The notes: generated from the letters alone by a model not told the origin. Shown: positions 23,571 through 36,966, counted from the stretch's first letter. The stretch is DNA of 64,000 nt from Entonaema liquescens (GCA_902805475.1 CADCSX010000008.1:2430444-2494443); one strand, 5' to 3'. Made by a program: numbers and translations.

Positions 23571-26500
23571 CTACTCATCCTCAAGTTTATTGGCCTTATC
23601 CTTCCTACCGTTGCCTCTCAAAAGTAGGTCGCGGCCGTATTGGCGCCAGCCAGATGCCGCGTCGCTATGTGCCGTGTCTCGCGCTGCTACCCCTATAGTT
23701 GTAGAACCGGCCGGAGGTGTATGCCAATGGTCCCTGTCTGGCGAAGGAAGGGGTGTTATCTCTATGGGGGATGACGTAGCTCCTGGTGTAGAATTCCCCG
23801 AAGCCGAACTGACAATTATAACGCTGTTATTAGAAATCTGGCCGGATATGGATGCGATCGTTGACGTCTGAAAGGTGGTTGGGTGATCGCTGCCACCAAA
23901 GAACGTCGTATTTGCTGTGGCTTTAATCAGTTCTCGTGATATTAATTATACTTGCAACTTGTTTTTACTCACAGAAGGAACTTCCAGTACATGAGGTGGC
24001 CGAAGATGGCCAAGGAGTAGGAGATCCTGTTGCACCCTCGGCACCCGATGTGAATGAGACGGCCGGTGTAGTTAAGGTTGCCATAGAACCCGGCTCGGTA
24101 AACCCGTCATCATCTGTACAAGTTGTATCAATAGTAGCAGCAGGAGTCTCGCTTTCTGTACAAGTGGTGTCTGGCTCTTGAGTTGTGGGAAGCTCTTCAC
24201 TGCAGGTTTCCGAAGTGCCTGGTTCCGAAGAGGAGGTTATCGGAGGAGGAGTTCCTTGCCCGCCAGGGCCGCCCGGCGCAGTTGTTTCTGTAGCAGACGC
24301 CCCTGGTGGCAAAGAAGTTGAGATAGTCGAGTTCGGGAAAACCGGCGAGACAGAGCCGTTCCCGGTGGGTGATTGGCTGAAGGACCCTGGTGGTGCCGTC
24401 ACAGACGTGGTGAGTCCCGATTCCGTCGATAAAGAAGCGGAAGCTTCACTCGAACTACCTGGCAGACTTGCAGTAGGTCCAAGCAGCGAAGTGTTATTCG
24501 ATAGAGAATGCGATATAGATGCCGGTGAGGACAGCGACGTCGGATTAGACACCCCAGAGCTCGAAGAAACAGTCACTTGCGATGTCGATTGGACACTACT
24601 TCCTAGCGATTGCCCCGTGGGACCACTTACTGGAACCCCATGAGATGTCGACGCGTTTGAAAGTGGGAACGGAACAGAACTTGGGATGCTAGTAGAGAGG
24701 ACCGAGGGAGTACTCCCAAACGCGCTCTCACTCCCAGTAGCAGGTTGGTTAGGGATGGTACTGGATAGTTGTGATGTGCCGGGGGGTGAACCAAAAGCGC
24801 TGTTGCTTTCGATGGAACTTGGCATTGGAAAAGACTCAGTTCCTGAATTGCTAGTCCCACCCGGCGACCCAGTCGGGTTAGGGAGCATCGTGCTATTTGT
24901 TAAGGGGAAAGGTGGCACTCCCGACGTGAGAGTGGATATTACTGTGCCTGAAATCGAGCTCTGAGTAGTTGACAATATGCTTCCAGGATTTAGTGTGTTG
25001 GAGACAGATTCCGTACCGGTTATGACGGCTGAGCTTGAGTTTAGGCTTACCGGACCACCTGATTGGCCCGACGGCCCTTTCGAAGATGCGGTCGGTCCCA
25101 GGCTTTCGGTAACATTGGAGAGGGAGAATGGCGGCGTCAACCCTGACGCTGTGGGGACCGATAGACTGGTTAAGCTTGTACTCGATTTTGTGATGAAAGG
25201 CGTGATAGTCAGTGAAATAGTGCCGTTGGAAGAACCCGCGGAACTCGCGAGAGAGCTGCTTGATAGAATTTGAGACCCCGTTGAGAAACCCAGTGGTCCC
25301 GTAGGGTTGTTGGTAACATTTGTGGAATTCGGTATAGGGAAAGGAGCTAGTGAACTTGGAATCTGAGCCGAGGCGCTGTTTGGCCCTCCCGAGGGGTGAT
25401 GCCCGTTGTACTGTTAATTATAACGGTAGGGCTCCCGGAAAGTCCGGTCGAGTTCGCTGCGGAGCCCGTCGGCACGGATCCTGTAATTTGAGACACTGGG
25501 CCGGGGCCAGTAGGTGATCCGCTCACCGTAGATCCTACTGTAGGTATCGTAGTATTTGATTGTGGGAAAGGTGCTGATGGGCTGCTAGTTACCATAGATT
25601 GTCCGTTCGGACCACCGGATAGGGACCCAGTTGAGATGAGTGTCAAAGTCGACGACAGGTTAGTAGAACCAGCAGGCGAGATAAATGTACCCGAATTTGA
25701 GGTGCCCGTGGGGCCAGTAGTTGGTGACGTTGAGTTAGTTATGGGGAAGGGTACTGTTTGAGAGCCGCTTAGTGAAATATGTCCAGAGGATGATACTTGT
25801 GTAGTCTGATTGCTGCTCAGAGAGGTAGACGGCTTCTGCGCAGATATACCAGTACTTGGGAGAGAACTAAAGGCTCCAGTTGTATGTCCCGTTACGGACG
25901 TGGTTGAGTTAGGTTGTGGGAATGGTGGCGATTGAGAGGCCGTAGATCCAGAATTGCTCAACGTGCTGCTTAACTCCCCAGAAACAGTTCCTGCTGGTGT
26001 GCTCGTTCCAGTTGGGGGAATCGTTTGACCATTAGGACCGCTTGTCGAGTTAGACAAAGGAAATGGAGGCTGAGAAGACGGGATACTCGAGGGGAATATA
26101 CCGGACGACAAGCTGGAGAAGGCGTTACCGCTAGGTCCCAAAGGAGACGTCGTTGAGTTCGTAGTAGGAAATGGAGGAAACGTGGAAGAAGACCCAAAAC
26201 TTGCTACCTCGCTAGAGAGACTTGTCTCAACTACAGACGATCCAGTTGACCTAACTGAAGGCAACGAACTATACTGTGGAGTGCCCGAAGATGAAATAGA
26301 TCCCCCGGTTGACCCACTTGCAGTGGTTGATGAGTTCGTCAGGGGAAACGGGGCTGACTTGGTTGCTGCGGAGGTAACAGTGGATAAACTACCAGGCACA
26401 GAACCACTAGAAATTGCCACGGTACCGGTCCCGAGAGTTTGGTTAGCGGAATTCGATGGGCTGACCGTTATATTTGATTGAGAAGGCGTAGTCGTGGATA

Positions 26501-28660
26501 TCCCCTGGCCTCCAGGGACAGTTTCTTGAGATGATTCGCTCGCTGATAAAACAGTCGAGCTCCCGGTAGGCGTTAGTGGTAATGTCGAATTCGATCCAGG
26601 AGAAGACGAGATTAAGCTGGTCACCGCACTAGTTACTATAGGGTAACTTCTCCCCGAGGAGGAGACGATAGTACCTTGGATAGTGCCGGTAGTGGAGTTA
26701 CTTAACGAGAACGGCACAGATGGGCCAGTCCGAACTGGAGTTGAACTGGTTTCCGAACTCAGCGGCTGGGTCTGAGATCCCAAGGAAATAGACGACAGAG
26801 GCCCGGTGATCGTACCACCCGTTCCCGTGGGTGTAGTTGATTGCCCATTTGACCCTGTAATAATACTGGTGCTGCTGTTGGATAGTGGGAATGGTGGTAT
26901 TGATGGGGAAGATATCTCACTCTCGGTAAGAGTCCCAGATGGAACAACACTGCTAAGCTCCATACTAGATAACGATGATGCTAATGTCGATGATGTAGAA
27001 CTAGATCTTGAGGATTGCGCGGTAGCAGAGCCCGGGTTGGATACAGAGAGCCCCGAGCTTCCGGTTGTATATCCCTGGCTGTTCGTCGCGTTTGAAACAG
27101 GAAACGGGGGAGTTGATGAACCTGAGGTTTCAGAGCCTAATGATGGAGAGAGACCTCCGGATGATAAGGTCTCCGTGCTTATAGTAACACTAGGGTTACC
27201 CTGACCTGATGGTTCAGCCCGGGATGAGGTCACGTTGGAGGGAGAGCTGATAGTCCCAACTATAGAGCTTACTTCTGTGACGCTGCTTCCCGTCACCAAA
27301 GGGCCTGAGGGTATGGTAGTTGACTGTGGGCCACTCCCAGATGCGGTAGGCCCTGTAGGATTAGCATTGAACGTTGAGTTAGACACAGGAAAAGGAGCAG
27401 AAGTCCCACTGGTCGAAGGAGATGAAATGCCCGATGAGAAGATCGAGGACGTATTTGCTGTCCCCGATGTACCCGAGGAGACAGGTTCAGATCCGGAGGG
27501 AACTACGCTTTGAGTTGACTCTGAACCGGAAGTTGACGGGCTTGTGGGTTCTAGCGACTCGATACCAGATGAGAGTCCGTTGGACGGTTGTGTTGGGACA
27601 CTTGGGGCACTTCCAGTTACAGCGGCTGTGCTGGAGGTCCCATACGTGGTTCCGTTCTCAATAATGGTCATAGTAACCGAAATCCCAGAAGATATGATAA
27701 TAGTTGTGACTACTTCTTCCGTACTCGTTCCGGGAATAGTAATTTGACCCCCGGCGTTTGTGCCATTGCTAATAGTAGAGGGGTTAGTCTGACCCGTGGT
27801 TGGAGGAATGCCTTGACCTCCTGGGCCTCCACCAACGTTGGTGCTACTAGTTGCGCTTAATACCGTAGTATTGGAGATACCGCTCTAAGAATGCTCGTTA
27901 GCATATGGCGTGTCTATTGTATATCCTCATGTTCACACATCTTAAATCTTCTATACCTATGAATTTTGAAGTGGTGTGAGAACATACCAAAGTAGGACTA
28001 GATATAGGAAGGAAAGATGTAGCAGAACCAGAGGAGACGGAACTGCCAGCTGAAGTTACTGGAGAGTTTGACTCTCCGGGACCGGTAGATGAACTAGTTG
28101 AACCACTAGCCTCCCCTGTAGGCAACGCCGGCGAGGTGTTTGTTATAGTGGACACACTGGATATTGATGACAATGAGGAAGCATTTGTGACGGATAGTGA
28201 CCCCGTAGCAGACGTAATAGATTCTCCTCCTGGGCTGAAAGTCGAGGTGGCTAAGACTTGGTGAGCTTCTATGCCGATAAGCTAACATAAGATTGTAAAT
28301 ACCTAATGAAATGATCGAACCGTTGGCAAAGCTTGACACATGACTAGACCCGAGTATACTCGGTGAGCTCGTGGTGAGGCTGGGAAAGGTCGAACCCGAC
28401 GAAGAAACCTTGGAGGTGAGAGGTGGAGGTGGAGGCGAACCATACCCCCCATACGTAGGAGTATGATAGTTGTATCCACCACTCGGACCATGTTGAGGGT
28501 CGTCAAATAATTCATAGTCGGCTTTCCAAGGGTTTGTTTCGGGAGAGGAGTCACGCCGAGCCACAAGGTTATCCCCTTGAAGCACTGCTCTGATACCAGG
28601 AAGACTTGCGAGTAAAATAACCACCGACGCCAAGCTAGCAGCTGGCCTTAAAGCTCTCAT
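23571..28660 (-). CDS. Giant secreted Ser/Thr/Pro-rich repeat protein (mucin- or adhesin-like; one apparent 1-base gap)
   Basis: Exons 28660-28303, 28250-27988, 27884-23973 and 23914-23571 (introns 52, 103 and 58 bases, all with good sites) encode about 1625 residues. An N-terminal signal peptide (residues ~1-25, ASLASVVILLASLPGIRA) precedes a short non-repetitive head (NPWKADYELFDDPQHGP) and a PPPPP segment. The bulk is dominated by Ser, Thr, Gly and Pro. It carries about 14 copies of a loose 40-70-residue unit whose anchor is [APV]PF[PS]-x-x-N-[SAV]-T, often followed by GPTG. A stretch with several Cys-Thr and Glu residues (CSEELPTT, CTESETPA, CTDDDGF) follows, then a polar tail ending NKLEDE. 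There is no GPI-anchor signal, so it is probably released or cell-wall bound. One base is missing from the C run at 25393-25396; the frame is otherwise open throughout. The repeats resemble no family I can name; heavy O-glycosylation is inferred from composition. Confidence 0.75.
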
Positions 28661-31045
28661 AACGATAGATATAACGGGTGCCTAAGCAGCCCACGATCTT
28701 CAAAATGTCTACTATGGATGTTCTGAAATATGTGTGGGGCGTAGTAGTACTTGGCGGGAAGAAAAACGAGCGTAGCCGATCCGACAATGGAGAGGCTGGG
28801 GGAATAATATAACGAAGGAATACTGGAGAATAATATAGAAGAGCTTAGTTAAAGATACGGCAGTTGAAGACGGAGTGGAAATGAATGTGTTTTCTGAGCT
28901 GGATTTTCTTTATCTAGAAAAGCGAAGGTAGACGGGAGGAAGGAAACAGCTGGGACGGATGGTGTCAGCGGATAGCCGAGCAGATAAATCCGGTTGAGAG
29001 AAGGAGGCCAATTATAGAGGGCAATGTTGAGATAAGGGGCGTAGTAGAAGGACTAGCCGACGTGTCGATGCTCGAACATGGACCATCAGTGCTTCTCCGG
29101 GGGAAGGGGAGACACCATCTGGAGAGATTAAGTCAAGACAGCCTCTAGTTCTCACCGAGAGAAACGGTAACAACTCCACTTTTAGGTATCAAGTAGACGA
29201 AGTACTGGAATATACTACCTATAACATAGCTACATCAGGTATGGAAAATCCAAGTGTTTGGCCGTCGGTCAAAAGCCTTCTATCATACGACGATGGCGAA
29301 AATCTGGGTTATCCTTGGTGGTCCTAGCATTTCAAACCCCCCTAGTAATTCTGCTCGTAATTCTGTCCTAGCTTGTGACATATTTGTAAAATCTTAGAAT
29401 ATGCAACACAACGTATCGCTTTATAGACTAGGAACAGGTACTTTGCAGTTTTGTCAAACACTTACGGCTTAACACGCTCAATATCCTCAGCATCTCTGGA
29501 TATCCTTTAGGGCTATTGCGTGGACTAACGTGCTGGTCAAAGAGGCCGCTCAGTACAAATATGAATATATTTCTTGGAAGATAGGCGAGGAAGATAGACA
29601 TCAGAACTCGTTTGAGTCGGGGATGCTACCTACCTTCTAAGACGTTTTACTTTGACAGCGCCACAGAAACTCCAAGTTCTAGACATGCCACATCGCTACA
29701 GAGTCCCTCTGGACTCCCTTCCCCTAGAAGAAATTCATCTCTTTAAGACTGGCAGTTGGAAAGTATGTGAGCATTACGGGATTAAGTAGTGAGTCTTGTG
29801 TTGCTTCTGTGGCATGTTAACCCTTGCTGAGCAGCAGTGACATCGTGTAATATTACCTTGTAGGTACAAATCCATACCAGCTCGGTAAGAAACTAATGTG
29901 ACATGCCGAACGGCTAAAACTTCGTCACGGTTGTAAGAGTGGAATCTAAGCTCTAAACCAGTAGTCCTCTGAGGATCTCGCCAAGGGGCAGGTAAGCTCA
30001 GTCCATGCGGTGGCTACACGGTACTTTGGGACCAGATGAGGCTATATGCATAAATCTGCAGAAAGCCTGGGAGGTGGTAGGTGCCAGACGCACCTAGCCG
30101 TTGCATAAATTGCCCATTAAAGATCTCGCCAGTCTTCTCCCGTCCGATTCTGCACGAGTACGAGTGCAGTTTTCCATTACCTATCGCTTAACCTGTTGAA
30201 ACTTAATTTTATATCTAGTACTTATACCATTTCACTATAAAGCTACCCAAGTCGTTATCTCTAATAATTATATAGGTCAGATAGACTGGTATAGACGAGA
30301 ATATCCAAGCAGATCGGCTTGTGATACGTCTAGAAAGCCTCACTGCATCTGTTCCCGTGAATTTCCTTCGCTAGCGTATGGAGCAAACCTACAAGTCCAC
30401 CCCCCCGGAGTAGAATCGAGCGGTTCTAGAAAATTAGACACAGTTCCCGTCGTATTGACGTGTTTCGTATTGATTAATCGAGATTGTGCAGTTTTCCCAT
30501 GCACTATGTTCTGAGACAAATAGTCGGAAGTTGGGACAGCACGTGCAAAAGCCCTTCTACCTATAATACGAGACATAAATCAAGCGCCCCAGCGGACATT
30601 TAAAACTGGGAAAATGTCTGTCCACTCTAAGTAGGACCCTGTATTCAAACGTTCCAGCGTTCCAGTACTAGACGACATCCCGATACACAGAAAGGTAGGT
30701 ACAGTCAGGTCAATGAGGTATGGCTACTATTTACTGACTATGGTGTTGACTTGCGTGATACGTGGACCTGAGCCACAAGTACACTACATATGTGGTTCCG
30801 AATGCCCAGTGCACATTGAATATCCTACGGAGTTCGTTTAAATGAAAAACTTAAACCTCCACGAGATTATTAACCCCTGCCTATCACTTTGCCCCTAGAA
30901 TGGTGACCAGTAACACATGCTGCCTACCCCGAGACTTAGTCGTAGTCTTACCAAGACGCAGGCCGGTTATGCGTTGCGTTGCTTTGCAGGATCTTCGATG
31001 CACTTAATCTCGGAGGCTTCGGTCTGGTGCATCTTTAGTACCACA
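28661..31045. other. Intergenic region, no supported gene
   Basis: About 2.4 kb upstream of the secreted repeat protein and downstream of the RRT8-like gene. The first few hundred bases should be the promoter and leader of the repeat protein. The rest has mixed composition with frequent stops in all frames and no recognisable element. The frame at 30340-30576 is unsupported. A plus-strand frame that begins here at 30917 overlaps the real minus-strand exons of the RRT8-like gene and is a shadow. Confidence 0.55.
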
Positions 31046-32297
31046 TTATTCGGCCTTCTTCGCAGATTCCCGCAGTTGAGGGGCTGTGCCTTGTGTCATT
31101 CGAGTGTTTCTCTGCTCGATATCTGCTGCCCAAAGAGCAGCACCCACTATCGCCAGTTGTTAGTCGTTAATGCTTCTGCTGAGGCCGAACCGGACTTACC
31201 AGTGTTGGTGAACGCAAAGAACATAGACACTACAGGTATCATTTCGAGAAGAGTCGCGATTGTTCCGAAGCTGCAATACAACGTAAGCCACTCGTATGAA
31301 TTTGATGGTAATCATTTAGCACATACGTTGCGTATGGACCGGTATGGCGTTCTAGCCAATCCCGTTGTTGAGATTCGGTCCATCCTTTTAATTGGAAATA
31401 CTGCGACTAGTTAGGGTTGGCAACCACGTAGGGGATATTGGGTGAGACCAACCCGACCATGAACTGAGCTTCCTCTTGTACGACCTAGCGAATAGGTATA
31501 TGAGTAGCTGCGAGATAGGCAAGACTCATCTGCTTACCTTGGAGAATGATAAATATCAGGGTACCAACGACTGGTAGCACATCTCGTGTCAGTAACAAAT
31601 AATACCCAACCGGCAAGGTATTTAAACCTACCAGGGATAAAGTTAAGTGGAAGATACATGACGTATCTGACCAACGCCTTGGGGGTGAACTTCGAGAATG
31701 GGTTCTTTAGAATCTTGCCCAACCTTCCAATTGGGTCTTGGCCAGACTTTAATTGCCGGCCCTCGCTTACGATACCGACAGCATCTTTGGCGACAAGTGT
31801 ACCGTCGAAAGTGTCGAGTAACGCATCTTGTAAGAGGAAATTACGGGATATGAGGTTAACGATAGTGGAGCTCTCATTGAGAATCAGAAGCACTGTTGTA
31901 AATACAGCTAAGGGCCCGTTTACAAAGACGAGGATTGCCAGCTGTGGTAGATAAGTAAAGAAGAACATAGATGCGGTAACTCCCGCAGTGAGCCCTAGAG
32001 TCGGTAATATGCGGGAGTAGAAAGGCTTCCATAATGATCTATGCGTAACAAAGTAGATGATACCCCTATTAAACTATTAACTCCTGGTAGCGAGTCTACC
32101 TTGCAAGAGAGGTTCTATACTTAAAAGGGTAGAGGTAAGATCCGCTCCTCGCAGCTTCAGATAGGAGGACCCTTGCCTTCTCATAGTCTTCTTTCCTAAG
32201 ACAAGTCAATAGATGCGAACCGTTCATAGATAGGTTTCAGTACATACGCCACCTCTTGGGCTCTGGCTTGAACATTGCTGGCAAAGCCACTAGACAT
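31046..32297 (-). CDS. RRT8-like multispanning membrane protein (eight exons)
   Basis: Reconstructed from eight short minus-strand exons: 32297-32248, 32195-32100, 32065-31632, 31570-31538, 31484-31453, 31400-31327, 31270-31200 and 31146-31046, giving 296 residues with every junction in phase. Characteristic blocks in order are MSSGFASNVQARAQEVA, a Lys/Glu-rich stretch, SGSYLYPFKYRTSLARGIIY, hydrophobic helices around FFFTYLPQLAILVFVNGPLA, ALVRYVMYLPLNFIPVVGTL, IFIILQGRTRGSSVHGRYFQ, LKGWTESQQRDWLE, and the C-terminal FAFTNTVGAALWAADIEQ. This is the layout of the fungal family containing yeast RRT8/outer spore wall proteins (EI24-like membrane topology), linked in yeast to lipid droplets and dityrosine in spore walls. 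Introns are 34-61 bases with GTRWGT-like donors and CTAAC/CTGAC branch points; the exon 5 donor (GTTGGT) is the least certain. No frame break is needed. Confidence 0.78.
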
Positions 32298-33016
32298 TGC
32301 GGAAGGCCAAATTAAGATACTGAGATTAGTTAGATATTTCAGTAGTATAAAATGCGATTGGATTCACGCTTTTCGATAGCAGCTAACGAGTTAAAGAATG
32401 AAAAAACGAAAAGAACACGAAGTTATAAGTCGAGTTCGTCTAAACAATGAATGACACGTGCAGTTGTCAAATTGAAGAGGTGTTGTCGTCATAACGCAAG
32501 GTATGCTGGGGCACCCCTGTCCATGGAGGCCAGCTATTGTAGGCGTCAAGACTCCACTTGCCCCTTTAGACAGGCGCTTTGACCACCATAACGAATCCAC
32601 ATGTGAGATGAGACGTATACGCGTCGAAGACCGATATAAGCGACAGCGAGTCAAACTTGTATTAACCATAGCCACGTATGGTGGTTACACCGAGTAAAAC
32701 AATCCTCATCTAAGCCAACAGGCTGGGGAATGATGTGGTCTCTTAAAACCTAATAATCTACAAGCCGCGGACCAACCCGTAAATGCTAGCATGTAATGCA
32801 TGCTTGCTCACCCCTTGCGAAACTAGAGCGCAATCAACAGAAGGATTCCGGAGATATGAAATGGTCTTGTGCGCCTACCAGCGCGGCAATCCGAGCCCCT
32901 TGTTCCCTTGATGCTTTCCCAAACCGTACCCTAAACCAGTATATTAAAATCATGTCGCTGTAAGTGACCGAACGCCGATGGTATCAAGTAGAAACAGACC
33001 GTACAAGTGGAAATGT
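32298..33016. other. Intergenic region, no supported gene
   Basis: About 0.7 kb between the start of the RRT8-like gene and the 3' end of the RING gene. Its left part should hold the RRT8-like promoter. Frames at 32391-32675 (-) and 32503-32697 (+) overlap each other and neither resembles a known protein. Nothing else is seen. Confidence 0.55.
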
Positions 33017-35673
33017 CTATTCCCCGCCTTGATTTTCTGTTTCTTCTGGTGTTCTCCTGGTCCAGGAGAGAAGCACGTTTCGTATATTATTCCTCAGTAT
33101 ACCGAACCAACCCTCTTGATACGTATGGCGTAATGGTGGCGTCCCTTGCTCTACGTCAGGATTATCTACTTGCTCGATAGGGTTATCAGGAGACGAGGAA
33201 CTCGTTGCTTGCTCAGCTAGGTCTTCATCGCTGTCATCCTGATATGGTTCGTATCGAGGACTAGATGGCATCCCGCGAGCCAGAGACCGGACGACATCAC
33301 CCTTGCAAATAGGACAAGTTCGCCGTCGTGTTATCAGCCACGGAGTGCTATCCTCTGTTAGTCGGGGTTCGGAAGCTGGTCAGGGGTAAACTTACATGCA
33401 GTCCACGTGGAACTCGTGTCCGCAAGGTAGACTCATGACTTGGCTGACGCCGTCCACATATTCCTCTAGGCATACGACGCACTCAACTTGCCGGCCCATG
33501 TACTTCTTCCACTGGCTTGCGTGTTGCGCATTTCGTTTCTCGTGCTCTGGGTGCGAGGGTGGCTTCGGGGTTGGCAAAGAAGACTCAACTTGTAGAAGGT
33601 CACCAGCCGACGGCACACCGGTAGTAGTCCGCGATCGTGGTCTAGACCTCGGCGGACTATGCTGACTCTGGAGTAATGGTGTCGTCGGCGATGAACTAGT
33701 AGGCGACGGGACCCTAGAAGTGCGACTCGATGTGGACGCTACTGTGTGATACGTACGTACCGGAAGCCGCTCAACTACTGACTTTGGCGCCCTCCATCTT
33801 CTTCGCCTAATGCGCGCTCGTAGAATAAGTAGGGCATAAACTACGGTGAGCGTGATAAGCGGACTGATGACTAAAACCAGGAGCGTGTCGAAGAAGGGAC
33901 TGGCGCCACTCGAGGGAGTAATGATAACCCAGAGACCTTCTCGTTCATCAGGGAGAGAATCCCCGGGATTAGGAGCGGGCTTCCCATCATTCGCCGTATT
34001 AGCCGGCTTAGGTTGGACCTCGGCTTTGGCGGAGTCTGCTCTACCATCATCCCCGAATATCTTAGAAATAAGACCACCCTTGGATGGAGCCGATGCTTGT
34101 TGATTAGTCGACCCGATAGCATCGGACCCTTTACGGGCATACGACTTGCTGCATACTGTCCGCTGTTAGGCGTAACCCTGCCATTGGCTTGTACGTTGGC
34201 ATGGTTCTTCTTATTGCCCAGGGCTTGATCAGAACTCAAATCTGACTTCGGTACTTTGTTGCCTGGCTCCAACGAATCTTGCGATTCATCGTCCGAGTTC
34301 GAAGACCCAACTAGGTCTGGATCGCGCCAGTCTTCTACCCCTATTTGAAAATTATCGTTGGGGAGTTGCTTCGATTTTAGTTTTGAAGCACCATCCAATC
34401 TAGCCTTTGATGCGCGCTCAAGACTACTTTTTATGATCTTGTCCTTTTCATCTGAAAAGTCCTCAACCAAGACCCAGTCGAGTTGACCACTGCTAGGCGG
34501 ACGGCTACCGCTTGATGCCATGTTAGGATTAGAATTTGAGCCCCAGCGAAAAACCCTCCCGAGCCAGCTGGATCCCGAGCTTGACAGCCCGCCGACTGGT
34601 GACGAGGGCTTCTTGTTTAACGGCGTCTTTGGGCCTTCAGATTTCGGGTTAATTTTGGGGGATTGTGCTGGCACGGCCGCTTGTCTTGCCCTCCTGTTCT
34701 TTCGTGCTTTTTCAGACTGCTGCACTTTCAAGGAAGGCTTTCCGTTCTCGTCGATTATATCCTCGATGAAGCTCCCGGGCTGCATCATAAGTGACAGCAG
34801 ATAAGCGGTCGTACGAGATGTAAAGATGGAAGGGATAGTAACGTTAGACGTGTCACCGTGGGCGTACATCTGTATCAATGGTCCACCTCTCTGATTGTCT
34901 CCAACAATCAAAGCAATAGCACCTCGTCGCTGGGCCCACTTCACTTTCTCGAGAAAACCACAACCCCCTCGACTTAACAGAACTATCTTGCCAGCAATCT
35001 CAGCTCCCTCTTGTATGGATTGGATATCTGCATGCCCCGAGCCCGAGGAACCGAGCGCATCGCTCTGCGATATAACCGACTTGTCAAGTTTTTGGTGCAG
35101 GTAGTCATCGGTTCCGTCGTCTACAGGCTTGGCCCTGGATTTGGACTCGGACTTGGACGCCGCGGTTCGGTCGACCAAAGGGCCCTTGGAATTGTCTCGT
35201 TTCAGATTCTTGGCCTTATCGGCAGCGATGGCGGGCTTGAACTTATGTTGAATCTCCTTTACGGATGGTTTCAAGACGGCATTCGAGGTTCCGTCGTCCC
35301 AGCCGGGCACATCGCTGCAGCCCAATTCACCTTCGCCTTCCCCATCTTGCGTAGACTCCTCGGTAAAGCCACTACCAATCCACAGCTGTCCGTTCAAGCC
35401 ATTCGTCGGTAATGGGGGTCCAAAAGCGGCAGGTCTTGCTGCGAATGAGGTGCTGTTGTCATCGGCTATAGTGATAATAGCGTTCGGAGGAAAAAGAGTA
35501 AAAGGCGTCGTAAAAGAGAAAAGGGATCTGAAGCCACCGAAGCCGGACTTCTGCGCCGTTTGGGGAGAAGATATGACGGGAGCGGGGCGGCCAGCGGATG
35601 TGACGGCGCGACATACGAGGAAGAGACAAGCGGCAAAGAAGAGGACGAGGATGACGATTCTTGGTGGTCGCAT
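33017..35673 (-). CDS. PA-TM-RING type E3 ubiquitin ligase (one apparent 1-base gap)
   Basis: Exons 35673-33396 and 33347-33017 (intron 47 bases) encode about 869 residues. Signal or anchor helix at residues ~5-24 (IVILVLFFAACLFLVCRAV), then a lumenal protease-associated (PA) domain with GKIVLLSRGGCGFLEKVKWA and ALIVGDNQRGG (about residues 215-300). A long Ser/Lys-rich disordered stretch leads to a transmembrane helix near residue 610 (LLVLVISPLITLTVVYALL) and a Ser/Pro linker. The RING-H2 domain spans about residues 726-776, with CVVCLEEYVDG, SLPCGHEFHVDC, then TPWLITRRRTCPICKGDV after the intron. All eight zinc ligands are present. This is the architecture of endomembrane E3 ligases such as RNF13/GRAIL. 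One base is missing from a short C run at 34137-34139; the restored frame supplies the transmembrane helix and joins the RING. The acidic tail ends at 33017. Confidence 0.85.
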
Positions 35674-36966
35674 GTTTACGGTGAAATAGAAGACCGCAGA
35701 AAAGGGTTCATTAACGTAGCTGGTAATTCAGCTGTCCGAAATTGTAGAGGACCATTCATATAGTAAGCGTACTAATAGAAGCTAGCACGGGGCGGAGAAT
35801 ATGGAGCGTATTCAAGATAAAATCGAGTCGGAACGAAACGAAGTGGGGGACAATAGAATATCGAGACCGCGGAAAAGGAAACACTAGATAGAGAGATAGA
35901 ACAGGGTCAAGAGGGAAGATGTTTAAATCCAAGAGACCTCAAAAGGTCCTTTAAACTAGGATGAAGAAGAAGATTAAAATCAGAGTGGGCTGTAACGATG
36001 ATGATGATAGTAATAATAGGAAGGATTAGGATGCGCAACTGCGGAGTCGACGGCGTTGTTGTACCTACATACACAATTAAGGTACATCCATACAAATGGT
36101 GGGACGTAATTACCCAACTAGAAATGGGGAAAGTTAGTGGTGAGGTCAGGGTGGCAGGGTGGGTAGGTTCTAGCAGGCTCGGGGACCTGGAGTGGGCTTG
36201 AGTGGGTGCATTCTAGCATGGGGCCATCCGAGCATACGCTAGCGGGGCTTAGGGTTGGCTGATTGCTACATTAAGTTAGGTAAGGTAGTTTAGAGAATCA
36301 GAGCGTGCTTGCGTCACGGTCTTAACGGTCACGGTCCCAGCGGGCGGCAATCTAGACTCAACTTCCCACAACTGAGATTGATGACCCTATATCTACGAAG
36401 GTTATATCTTACAAATGTAACCATAGCGTCTTTTAGACTTTGACAACTTTGGGAGCTCAAACATTTGTATATTTCTAACACAACGAGTTTTTTTTAGCGT
36501 ATGAAGTTAATATTCCGAATCGCTGGGGTCAACTTTGGATCCCTCCCCCTTTGTTTTTCTATTCTTATTCTTTTCCCCGTACATACATAGATAATTGATG
36601 AAGGAAAAGCAAAGGAATATTGGTATTGTTATAGGCTTCTGTATCTCTTGGCTCACTTGTCCCCTTACACACCCAATCAATCAATACAGTATATTTGTAG
36701 TATTTGTCTTATTACACTCCTTGCGAACATCTATCACATCCGTCTCGCACGTGGAAGACAATATGGCAACCTAGGACGTCGCGCCCACAGCACCCCGCCT
36801 AGGCGCTTAATTATTTAAGACACACCCGTCTTTAAACGCAGAGAGAGACATTCTCTCTAAAAATCATAGGGAAGATTCGCATCTCATATACGACCTGGCT
36901 GACAAAGGCGGTGAGCTCTGCTCTTTACGATACTATCCTACCGTTCTGTTCGCCCGTTGGCTAGCT
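35674..36966. other. Intergenic region, no supported gene
   Basis: About 1.3 kb upstream of the RING ligase. The first 300 bases are purine-rich on the plus strand, as expected for a leader read in reverse. GATGATGATAGTAATAATAG is a short simple repeat near 35996-36015. Small frames at 35907-36201 are not supported. T-rich and pyrimidine tracts at 36480-36570 have no assigned role. Confidence 0.5.

Noticed and set aside
24185..27747. Several plus-strand frames opposite the secreted repeat protein
   Set aside because: They are antisense translations of Ser/Thr-rich codons (giving Val/Gly/Asp/Glu-rich peptides).
30917..31414. 165-codon plus-strand frame
   Set aside because: It lies antisense to five well-formed exons of the RRT8-like gene and has no family resemblance itself.
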